This document shows positions 27,001 through 35,661 of a DNA stretch of 64,000 bases, in pieces; position 1 is the stretch's first letter; each line of letters begins with the position of its first letter. Location of the stretch: the NCBI GenBank assembly GCA_947561715.1, contig OX387202.1, positions 3,162,001-3,226,000 of the forward strand. Direction: 5' to 3'. This DNA comes from Ascidia mentula. Its lineage: Eukaryota > Chordata > Ascidiacea > Phlebobranchia > Ascidiidae. Both the position numbers and the translations under genes were made by a program. The notes under the pieces were generated by a model, which was given only the letters and a program-made list of their open reading frames with translations, was not told the DNA's origin and ran no database searches.

Positions 27001-29292
27001 ACTGTTGCGCCTCCCGCAGTGTTTCGTGTTTTGCCTCTGCTACGTGATCTGACAAGCAGTGTCAACGTGTCCTTATTTCGTTTTTGTGGCCCTGAATGTT
27101 TTAGTGTAGTTTACTTTGAAATTACGGTATCAATACCTGATGAAGTCTCGCCGCATGGCAGACGAAACGTCGTGAAAATGCAGCACGTGTATTTTATGCA
27201 AGAAGAGCGATACATTTTAAGTTGCAATGTGCCTGACAGCAACAGGAGTTCCAGGTTTGTTATAGGTTGAACGCATTTACTGAACACATTGATATAACTT
27301 ACACACACCTAGTTTATATACAGGCCAACCAAGCAAAACGTTTCAAGTACGCTACGTAACAATCCTGGAGTCAATGTAACAGTATCCAATTTAAATTCCA
27401 GTATATTCACCAATATAATGACAGTAAACAAATTTTATCAGGTTTGGAGAAACTGCATCAAATGACCAGTGCGTCTACTAGATGTCGCCTTCGTGTTGAC
27501 CTTCAGGATTTTTCAGGAGGTCAAGGATTTGCCGAGTATAGGTAAGACTATGACGTATTTACCGCTTTCAATTTGATGTCATTGTTCCAACGATAATTTA
27601 GCCAATGCTGCCAGGTCGTCATAACTAACAAAATCTTAAAAGATGTTACCGCCCTTATTACGTCAGATACAGGTTTCAGGTTGCTTGAAAATTGACCTAA
27701 AGTCGTTTGTGAACTTAAGGTTGAAAATATCTGAGTTTCCTTCTCAAAACTTCTAATCCCACTCTGTGTTTATTGCTTTGTTGACAAATAATTATCCCAC
27801 ACAACACAACACAATATATGACAAATGTCGTTTATTACTTGAAAAAGAATAGAAAAGCCAAAGCTAAGATGCTGTTAATCATGCTGAGTAAACGTTTCAA
27901 ACCTATACTTGGTTCATCATCAGTACTACTAAAGCTGGTTGCAGAAAAGCGTCAAGTTAATAAAGGACTGAAGGCAGAAGGGAAATCCCTCAACAAAAGT
28001 TGAAAGGTCAGCAACCACCTATGGGAAAATCCGGATCATGATGTTGATTTCAATTTGCCCAAAGTCCTATACAATTCTAACATCAAATCTAAATTGCTCA
28101 TATTGGAAACACTTTATATCCAGCTCTAAAGCCTTATACCTTTTTAACATCTAGGTCTGCACTGTAGCTTGACTCTGTAAATGATGACGTCACTCTGTGC
28201 TATCGACGCTGCTGTCACGCTACACGCCTCCGGCTTGTTTGCTTGGTGTTGTTGCTGTTTCCCTTCTGCCTTCCGTTCTTTATTAAATTGACGCTTCTCT
28301 TCATCCAGCTTTAGTAGTACTGATGATGAACCAAGTATAGGTTTGAAACGTTTGCTCAGCATGATTAACAGCATCTTAGCTTTGGCTTTTCTATTCTTTA
28401 TTACGTAATAAACGACATGTGTCATATATAGTGTGTTGTTGTGTGGGATAATTATTTGTCAACAAAGCAATAAACACAGAGTGGGATGAAAAGTTTTGAG
28501 AAGGAAGCCCAGATATTTTCAACCTTCTATTCAAAATTATAAACTCCACTTGTTTTGCACCAACGTAATCAAGTGTTTTATGTTTAACAATCATTTCCAT
28601 GAGTAATAAAGCAATGTAAGCGGATTGATTTAAAACAACAAATTATCCGTTGTTATTTAAATTACTTTGCATTAAATTAAACATTATGACATTGTTGTTT
28701 TCAGTACTTTCAGCATTGGCGATGAAGGAAGTTCTTACACAATTACTATATCCGGATATTCGGGGAACATAGGAGATTCCATGACAAACGGGGAGAATCT
28801 AAACGGGGTGAGATTTTCAACTCGCAACAGAGAAAATGATTTGTGAGTAATAATGATACAACGTGTCTGATTATATTTCTGTTTTACTAACGAAGTAAAT
28901 CGAGTTGTTTCAAAAAAGATGAAATGCATTTCTTCAAATAGTAGATTTTTGTTGACAAAGTTAACCGCCTACCCTAAATCAACAATTGTAAAAATCAATT
29001 GCTCTGAAACAGGGGGTTGCGTTAAAATTTTAGTTAAACACAAGTTTTAACTGAGTTTAAATAAGTTGTAACACGAGTTGATGACAACCGACTTAATTAT
29101 AATTGCAGGTGGCTAGGAGGTAATTGTGCTGTGACCCTGGGTGGAGCTTGGTGGCATCGTGTGTGTTCAGTTGCCCACCTCAATGGTCCGTGGTCGAGAA
29201 CTTCTACTGCGCGCAACACTATGAGTTGGTGGAGTTGGAAGATTTCATGGAGCGGAATAATGAGTTCTAAGATGAAAGTGAAGTGTGAATAA
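18002..29292 (+). CDS. A2: predicted type II membrane protein with coiled-coil stalk and FReD
   Basis: Proposed exons: 18002-18053, 18411-18544, 24250-24286 (weak), 24598-24672, 24737-24790, 24850-24903, 24963-25016, 25076-25129, 25189-25242, 25598-25710, 25979-26075, 27442-27541, 28705-28842, 29109-29292. They sum to 1200 bases, 399 codons plus stop, in frame throughout. Exons 1-2 give a tail of about 40 residues with two tyrosines (SYETT, IYEEPL), basic residues RRTK and a 20-residue hydrophobic segment [20 protein letters not shown], without a signal peptide: a type II anchor. Then come a [17 protein letters not shown] coil, five ELSNRVD repeats and the FReD ([42 protein letters not shown]). 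Calcium-site aspartates are lost (NREND). FIBCD1 of vertebrates has the same order of parts. The FReD exons are secure; the link to exons 1-3 across a 5.7-kb transposon-filled intron is inference. Confidence 0.6.
18411..18544 (+). other. Transmembrane exon of A2
   Basis: Open from an AATCAG acceptor to a CTT/GTAAGT donor, phase 1 to 0. It encodes [16 protein letters not shown], a charged stretch ending RRTK, and the 20-residue hydrophobic segment. Positive charge just before the segment favours a cytoplasmic N-terminus. The copy in unit 2 (35320-35453) is nearly identical and still open. Confidence 0.6.
18830..19647. mobile_element. hAT-type element inserted in the left Penelope arm
   Basis: Ends CAGTGATTCCCAACC and GGTTGGGAAACACTG, flanked by TCCTACAG and GCCTACAG (8 bp, one mismatch). 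It splits the hammerhead-like motif of the left arm: CTGATGATGCGTATGCTGTAGG lies to its right on the minus strand and the GAAATCG part to its left. It is longer than the 220-bp copies because of a further insertion inside it. Confidence 0.75.
19002..19570. mobile_element. 569-bp insertion with 11-bp direct repeats and a hammerhead-like core
   Basis: AAAAATGTGTT stands on both sides (18991-19001 and 19571-19581); the short hAT copies lack this insert. On the minus strand at 19064-19087 it carries CTGAGGA, a short GCC/GGC stem and GAAA. It has no convincing coding frame and is probably a non-autonomous Penelope derivative. Confidence 0.6.
21790..23900 (-). mobile_element. Ty3/gypsy-type LTR retrotransposon fossil, unit 1
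   Basis: Minus-strand remains of a Ty3/gypsy pol gene: an integrase zinc-binding part (HHCC type) near 23119-22925, the integrase core near 22910-22590 and its C-terminal part near 22555-21881, with gag-like remains at the 5' side. The reverse transcriptase region is not seen, so the copy is incomplete and carries several breaks. LTRs could not be delimited. It lies in the long A2 intron and is older than the 17-kb duplication because unit 2 has it too. Confidence 0.75.
23900..24597. other. Intron sequence between LTR fossil and first coil exon
   Basis: Mostly unassigned AT-rich sequence. The only candidate coding piece is 24250-24286, bordered by ACAG and GTGAGT, which reads [12 protein letters not shown] and has just the phase (0 to 1) needed to join the transmembrane exon to the coil exon at 24598. 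Its polypyrimidine tract is poor. It is unchanged in unit 2. Confidence 0.35.
24737..25242 (+). repeat. Five tandem 113-bp units, each with a 54-bp coil exon
   Basis: Exons start at 24737, 24850, 24963, 25076 and 25189, exactly 113 bases apart. Each begins AGTTGTCGAACAGAGTGGAT and ends ACA/GTTAAG or ACA/GTTGAG, phase 1 to 1, so any number keeps the frame. The peptide is [18 protein letters not shown] with an N-glycosylation site (NRT); the last unit reads [18 protein letters not shown] like the single exon of A1. In the first four units CAAA/GTGAG gives an inner donor of the same phase, which would shorten the exon to 30 bases. Confidence 0.85.
25298..25417. repeat. 120-bp hairpin MITE in an A2 intron
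   Basis: CCTTTGCCCGTAACTCACGT returns inverted as ACGTAAGTTGCGGGCAAAGG, with arms of about 45 bases around a 30-base spacer. A1 has only the left arm at 3837-3885. Unit 2 copy at 42334-42453. Confidence 0.75.
26407..26535 (-). mobile_element. tRNA-derived SINE nested in the Penelope arm
   Basis: On the minus strand: an A-box-like TGGTCAAGCGC, then GGTTCAAATACC as B box, and an A-rich tail (poly-T at 26412-26432 on the plus strand). It breaks the left arm of the element. It is a different family from the SINEs before the B genes. Unit 2 copy at about 43437-43565. Confidence 0.65.
27137..27171 (+). ncRNA. Hammerhead-ribozyme-like core in the right Penelope arm
   Basis: CTGATGA, a helix GTCT/AGAC with an inner GCC/GGC pair around a GCAT loop, then GAAA and CGTC. 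Penelope-like elements are known to carry hammerhead ribozymes in their terminal repeats. One extra base separates CTGATGA from the helix. ACGT as helix III would favour a dimeric form. The matching core in the left arm (minus strand, 26200-26238) is damaged in the GAAA box here. Unit 2 copies: 44166-44200 (+) and 43226-43260 (-), the latter with an intact core. Confidence 0.55.
27717..28528. mobile_element. Inverted pair of Penelope-type terminal arms
   Basis: Left arm (about 27717-28000) and right arm (about 28250-28528) are inverted copies, including TTATTGCTTTGTTGACAAAT and its complement. Each has a hammerhead-like core: minus strand 27891-27923 and plus strand 28320-28350 (CTGATGA, GAACC/GGTTT helix, GAAACG). 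Nothing coding lies between them. Unit 2 copy at about 44870-45690. It fills an A2 intron. Confidence 0.65.
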
Positions 29293-29559
29293 ATGTTGGG
29301 AGGTTTAAAGTGACGAAAATTAACATTGCGTCGTTAGTTACCATGGCAACGTTGTGTTGATTTACAATTATTGACAGACATTGTAAATATTTTTCATTCC
29401 ATATATATCATGATGTTGTTGTAATATCGAATACAACCGTTTCCATGCTGTATGTTGGAAATCCATGTAAATATAAACATTGATCCTTCAGATTTGACAG
29501 TTGATTTCTGATTCGAGAATGTCATTAAATTTGATTCAGTTCAGTTTGGCTTTCACTGA

Positions 29560-30730
29560 TAAACCTCAAAAATGAATTCATGCCAATTTCCGCAAATATT
29601 TACAGAAATGCGCGGATATCGCGGCGCCATTTCACCGACTTATTGGAAAGGTTTTTATGTGAGGGTAAATTGTGTAACAAGGTTTCCTATCCACACCAAG
29701 GTCCTCATTGTAGCCCAAATGATGACGTCACGGCCGTGGACATTCGAGTGGCGTCTGTCACGTGTTTCATTTGTGTTTTTTGTCTGCTCAGTTACCTGCC
29801 TACCTCTGCACACACCTTGCTGGAACTCATTCTTACTTGGCACTGGTGATGAACACAGTGGTGTTTGAAACGTTTGCTTCGGCATGAGTAGCATACTAGC
29901 TTTGGCTTTCCTTTACAAATCATTTTCTTGTCACCTCCCAAGGTTAGACCTTATACACTTTTGTGTAATAACCAAACTTAACCCGGCAGTTTGTGGAGGA
30001 CACAGACGCGTCTGGTGCGTCTGCGGTTGCATTCCATGGCAGAATGTAGATGAAATAGAGAGAGTGAATTTATGTAGAATTTTTCAAGGGAATTTTGCTA
30101 AAAATTAAATTACAGGAGTATGCCTTGATTTGACTTTTCGAGTTGGGACCGCCTCTTGTCTACGCAATCGGGTCAAAAATAGTATTTTGCCCCCAGGTCG
30201 GACATTAATTTAGTTAAAAAGGCTTCAAATGTGTCGATATATTTTGTGCAAAAATAAATCACAAAAACCTCATGCAATTTGCAATTCAATGTTGTCCCCA
30301 AGCCTCTTTCTATGCAATGGCAAAACATTTTTGCCGGGAAAGTTGCTTTGGTTGCCCCCTGGGAGCTGTTTCTGCTATCCTATTGGGCATAAGATCCTCC
30401 TGAAAGCTCCTCAGATCCTTGCTGTGTTTTGACCAATGCAGCTGCAATTATTGTTTTTTTTTCTTTGAATATTTAGTACTAGTGTGCCTTCATAGGTCAT
30501 AAGCCACAGGAAATGTTTTCAAAACGGGTTCCCACCTTCGCGACCCATCAGTATGTCTGCCAAGAAAGTCTCGGTCTGACATCTTGTTAGTAGGTATGGT
30601 CTTGGATCTAACTTAGTTCTAAGATCAAAGGCATGGACTTTGAGACCAAACTGCGATCTCTGTGATCCATAAGACCACATGTTAGGATCTAGAAGACCAA
30701 ATGTTGTAACCCAAGAGACCACTTATTGCT
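29560..30730. mobile_element. Decayed Penelope-type sequence downstream of A2, and unassigned repeat
   Basis: 29843-29872 has a hammerhead-like core with CTGGTGA instead of CTGATGA; the unit 2 copy at 46739-46768 has CTGATGA and an AACAC/GTGTT helix before GAAACG. From about 30120 to 30730 the sequence is shared with 47040-47640 but I recognise nothing in it. Confidence 0.45.
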
Positions 30731-31110
30731 GAATACTGCCCTTCTGGCAAACTTTATTTTACTGACGTTTCTCAACGTTTCGGCTGTTATGCAACATCCT
30801 TCATCAGGGGGTAAGACATGTAAGTTTACCAAAGTGGACAATGTTGAGGCACATAAACAAAAACGCTACAAAAGAAAGAAAGAAGTAAAAAAACGACAAG
30901 AAAGGGACGAACATACCTTCGCTGTATACTTGTCAGTAAACACACGGGTTATCGAGGTTGTTAGAAAGCGAGATTTTTAACGGCAAATTTTCTAGCAAGT
31001 GTCGGTTCACCGGTGGAAACAGAGTTTGCTTTTTTGTCATTGAATGATGACGCATGCGTATTAATGTTCAATGACTCTAAAAACATCCTCTTATATTTAA
31101 GGTTCAGTGC
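30730..31110 (-). mobile_element. Penelope-type fragment with hammerhead-like core
   Basis: Minus strand 30774-30807 carries CTGATGA, a helix around GCAT and GAAACGTTGA. The following sequence down to 31110 matches, on the minus strand, the endonuclease tail seen at 12900-13000 (ASS-ND motif). Unit 2 copy at 47640-47990. Confidence 0.6.
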
Positions 31111-31112
31111 CA

Positions 31113-31260
31113 TCGCAAACAAGCTGGAACAGCCATTTTTCCGACCAGTCGTAGCGATATCTGAAAAAATCAAGTTGTCGGTGATGTTTGAACTCACGAC
31201 CATCAGCTAATCTGGAACAACGTTCTACCGACTGAGGTATGGTAGCTTACTTGTTTTGCG
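31113..31260 (-). mobile_element. tRNA-derived SINE, copy 3
   Basis: Same family as the SINE before B1; on the minus strand the B box (GAGTTCAAACATC) is well kept. It abuts the Penelope fragment. Confidence 0.65.
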
Positions 31261-31814
31261 GGGTATATTGTGGCCAAGCTACACCCGTGCGCAAGGGCAC
31301 AACTTGCCAGGCGACCTTCACATACGTAGGGGATCTGCATCACCGTTATCAGTCAACACGCGAGTGTTATATGATATAGCATGACAAGCCAGGATCGCCC
31401 CACTGCGCAGGCTAATTTCGTAGATATTTCAATTTATAAATAGATAGTTGGAAGAAAATGCCCTATAATTACTGCAGTTTGGAGGTATACTATAAGGCGA
31501 GGAAAAAATCACTTTAAATCTGAGATATTTCTTCATTTAAGATTGGTTACACAAACGTCTCAGGATATTTATCACTGTGAAACGTACCTGGCCAGTCGTG
31601 CATCAAATCGCATAGGAATTTAATGCCGCAATCGACTAATATGTTCATGAAACTGCAAGCAATCCAATAAGTAGAATTCCACACCATGAAAGGAAATGTT
31701 AAATGTCAGATAACATCGCAGATAATTCTATAAAGCTGGGTTTGATGCTCATTATCGCCATTACGCTTATGTTGTGTCAACGTTTCCAGAGACGATTTGC
31801 AATACGATTATATC

Positions 31815-34126
31815 ATGACGTTGCAACGAACAGTTTTGCTGGTGTTGTTTATTTCAAGTGTAAGAAGTCAGTTAAGTTTGGAATCATGCACAGTTAGCCT
31901 TCAATGTGGAAGCACTAATGGTTTGTTTCAATTGTAGAAATTGGTGTTTGTTTTGTTTGTTGATTACGTGTTCAGCTGCAATTGAAATGTTTCCTGACTC
32001 CTGACTCCAGACTCCGGATGAACCAAACTTGGGTTAGTTGTTTTATTCAGAATACACCAAGACACAAAAACAGATATGTGGGAATCAGACGTTTTTGGTC
32101 CCACACAATACGCCAAAATGTAGAACAGAATGGTGAAACTACACTAGGCCAAAGCCCAGTGCAGAGTGGCGATTCCACGATGTGGAATGAATTGTGACCA
32201 CAAGAACACAGAACTTATACGCACTTGAATTATGCGTTCGCGTGAGACCACTTATCGATAATTGCATCTAACGAGCGATTCTCCTTTGTCGTTCCGAGAA
32301 AATGGGAGTTAAACCTGGTACGAACTGCTATGTCATTGCATTACATCACAGCATAAACGTTACAATAGTCTCATCCCAAAAAGTGTTTTACATAACAGGC
32401 AAAAGAACGATATGAAGAGAAAAAGAGAATAAGAAGAAAAGTGATATTTTAGCTTTGTCAAAGTACATGTCACAAAACAATGGCCAAACAACAAAACCAT
32501 GCGTATAATATGTCAATCAGCAGTTACGTGCTTCATCAAACCAAAACAAAACTAGAGCAAGGATTTTGCTATTGGGGCTTCAGACATATAAAGAGTGGGG
32601 AGGCAGGCTTGAATCGGCGACCTTGCTTAATTTCGCGCCATGTAGTATAAAGGCGCCCAGTGCAGAGTAGGCGATTCCACGATGTGGAATGAATTGTGAC
32701 CACAAGAACACAGAACTTATACGCACTTGAATTATGCGTTCACGTGAGACCACTTATCGATAATTGCATCTTACGCGCGATTCTCCATTGTCGTTCCGAG
32801 AAAATGGGAGTTACACTTCCTCGTACGAACTGCTAAGTCATTGCATTACGTCACAGCATAAACGTTACACAATCAACTGGAATTCGAAATAATTCCCCAA
32901 AACTTCGAGGTCCACCTGACAAGAGAGGTAAAATCGTATGCACAAATATATGCCTGTAGGGTTGTTTTATTCTATTTGAAACACGTTGCAATACCACGAT
33001 GTAATAACAGGGATTTTTCTTGCAAAAAAGATTTAAGGATTGCCATCAACAGGATGTGAATTTTTATTTTAACAACAAGTATTTTTTTGTAGATTATTAA
33101 CTTCACCATCAGTTGGGGACAAATAAGAAGTTAAAAATGTATGTTATCAGAGGAAATACATTCCGTAATATATATTTTTAGGTCCTCGTGGGTTTCCAGG
33201 TCAGCGCGGGTTCAAAGGCGAATCTGCAGAACAATGCGAATGTGACAGAGTAATTCAACTTCAAACTGCCTTGCAACAACTTGAAGCAAGACTTACAGGT
33301 GCAATCACGTTTATTACTGTAATAATTTCCTTGTTAACAGCTGCTCTCAACCCGACCACTTGTAGTGACGTCATGCCCAGACATGTAAACGACACAGGGG
33401 GTGTTTACACGATTTACCCACTCACTGGAGAGCGCAAGGGAGTCCAAGTGTTTTGTGATTTGGTGACAGATGGTGGTGGATGGCTGGTAAGTCGACAAAT
33501 TACTTTAAATATCTAAATCATATAGATAATCTATCACTAACGTGTGATATATTATATTTTTTGTATCACATTAAATGTTGGACATTCTTGTTCAGGTATT
33601 TCAGAAACGAGAAGATGGGTCTGGAAATTTCAATCGAGGTTGGAACGAATATGAGAATGGATTTGGAAACTTGACGGATAATTCTGGTTGGGTGAGAAAA
33701 ACTCGATCCACACTAAGTTAATTACGTTTGTTTCAGTCATTTTTCAGTAGGAGAAGGAGGAGGTTACAGACTTAACTGGGAGAATTTCTCAGGTCCTGTA
33801 GGGAAACGACCTACATGAAGTTTATCAAAGACAAATTAGTTTGTCCATTTTGATCTGTTAAACCGAGTTAAATTTCTAAAGGCCATGGCATGAAACCATC
33901 TGGGACAAACTTCTCCACTAAAGATAACGATCAAGACATTCATCCAAGAAACTGTGCAATGAGTTACAAAGGTGGCTGATGGTTTACAAGTTGTCACTCG
34001 GGAAACCCGAATGGTTTTTATTACGGAGGTCCATACGAATCTCATGCTGATGGTGTGGGCTGGTATCATTTCCGTGGTCACCAATATTCACTTAAAAATT
34101 TTGAAATGAAAATCAGGAAGAAGTGA
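31815..34126 (+). pseudogene. B3: broken ficolin-like gene, duplicate of B2
   Basis: Carries every B2 lesion: LTR insertion at the same CAAT in exon 1, missing fifth exon, lost donor after the sixth exon, TGA in place of Trp in the last exon, collagen Gly to Asp. Remaining exons: 31815-31932, about 32874-32927, 33182-33298, 33341-33486, 33596-33691, 33737-33801, 33882-34126. Later damage of its own: one base lost in the exon at 33596 (96 instead of 97 bases), a shorter second intron, and AATGAA where the other copies have AATAAA. Confidence 0.85.
31933..32869. mobile_element. LTR retrotransposon fossil in the first exon of B3
   Basis: An LTR (31933-32364), about 290 bases of unrelated internal sequence, and a shorter second LTR copy (about 32655-32869), flanked by CAAT on both sides. 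No coding gene remains; it is broken. The matching site in B2 holds only a solo LTR of the same family, so the two units kept different stages of one insertion. The internal part includes a tRNA-like B-box sequence near 32605, perhaps a SINE piece. Confidence 0.7.
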
Positions 34127-35661
34127 TTGATATGTTTTGGCATTAATGAGGTGTTTAAATATTACTAATTGTTGAACGATTTTTCTGCTTAATCAAATTG
34201 TTTAAAAACTTTTCCGAATCTTTTTGCTATTATGAATTACAACCTTTGAGTCGATTTAACAATGGACGTTTGTTATAAATTTACCTTACATCACGTTCTC
34301 TTTGTAGAAGTTTCTCTGCGGTGCAACTGCAAATTTATTAGTTACTGGACAATGAAATCCCCTTTCCATGACGTTAGCTTGATGCCAAATAAGCTGTTAC
34401 ATGTTTCATAATCATAGTGTTTTGATATAAAAGATGTTCACTAATCACACATGAATCATTCCAAATTTGCTGTAAATATCACAAAAAATAAGAAACAATT
34501 TTTTTTTACATAAACTTAAATAATTATTCACCAGTAGTGAGCATTAAAGCAATCCTAAAACACTTATGAACAGCACAGCGAATCATATTTTCAACTCTAC
34601 AATAAGCTATTTCGCTACGATGTGCTTACGACGTACGACGGAATAGAATTCAATTCTACTCGATTGTAGCGTCGTTAAATTGACTTCTTTCGTCGTAAGC
34701 GGCGCCGCCGAATGCTTCTCTGACAGCGCTCCAACGCAGTGGGCATACAATTGCTCCGACGGTCGTAATCGTCGTGACGTAATGCCCTTACGACTCGCTT
34801 ACGACTGCAGTGGGCATCAGCCCTAAGTGTGCTAAACCTCCAGTTTAAATAATGGAACTTTTCCGCGTTTAGGTTAGGTGAGGCGAGGTGAGGTTAGGCG
34901 AGGCAGGGTAGCTCTGCTCGATGCTGTACTGTGCCCACCTCAGTTCTTTGGTTTTGTGATTCGGTTCTATTCAGTGTTTTTTTTTTCAATTAAAGTCAGG
35001 TTAGGAAAACACAACAATTAGAACTCACGTGCGATCTTATGTCAAATGCGTTAATCAAATAGGATTTCCCATCGATCATAAATATATTGTTAATACTCGG
35101 CTAGAGGCTCATTTTTGGCATAATAGGTCGCAACAGTGTTCATCATCAGTGCCAAGATAGGTAGCAACACTGGTCGATCATCATTCAATTTTTTAGTAAG
35201 AGTTTGAATATTACAATGACAAACTCGAGGATAAAGATACTAGACCTCGTAGCGTAAGGCTTTGTTGGAAGCTAAATTACCCGAACTAAAAGCACGTCTG
35301 TAAACTTAATAACAATCAGTTTACGAGGAACCTCTGCAAAGCGCGGGGAAGGAGAACTTGCCACAACTACGCGCTGAGCTTAGAAGAACCAAGTTTGTGC
35401 TGGTGGTGGTGCTGGTGGTGCAGGGTCTTGTTATTGCAGCAGTTCTCGCTCTTGTAAGTGTCTTGTCATTAAGAAATTAGCGTAGCGTCAACATGCTATG
35501 GGTAAACGTAAGTTGGAGCGTAATAAATCAACCCTGTGCTTTGTGAAACAAGTTACATCAATCATGACCAATAAAAAAGTTTCGTTTCTGGTTTGGGAGC
35601 TAACATAGATCTTGTACGCTTCCACTACTTTGGGTAAATACGAATGGAAGGAATAAAACAA

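Larger units (their letters stand above)
26147..27253 (+). mobile_element. Penelope-like element with GIY-YIG endonuclease end
   Basis: Flanked by GGTTTGTTTTA and GGTTTGTTATA (11 bp, one mismatch); the A1 intron shows the site without the insert. Inverted arms of about 260 bases lie at each end. In between, plus-strand 26611-26850 reads [20 protein letters not shown] and [11 protein letters not shown], a clear GIY-YIG core. Reverse transcriptase is missing. The element sits between two FReD exons of A2 and lengthens that intron by 1.1 kb. A SINE is nested in the left arm. Confidence 0.8.

Noticed and set aside
30961-31210. Overlapping ORFs on both strands as small genes
   Set aside because: They translate Penelope-tail and SINE sequence and are copied in unit 2 only because of the segmental duplication.
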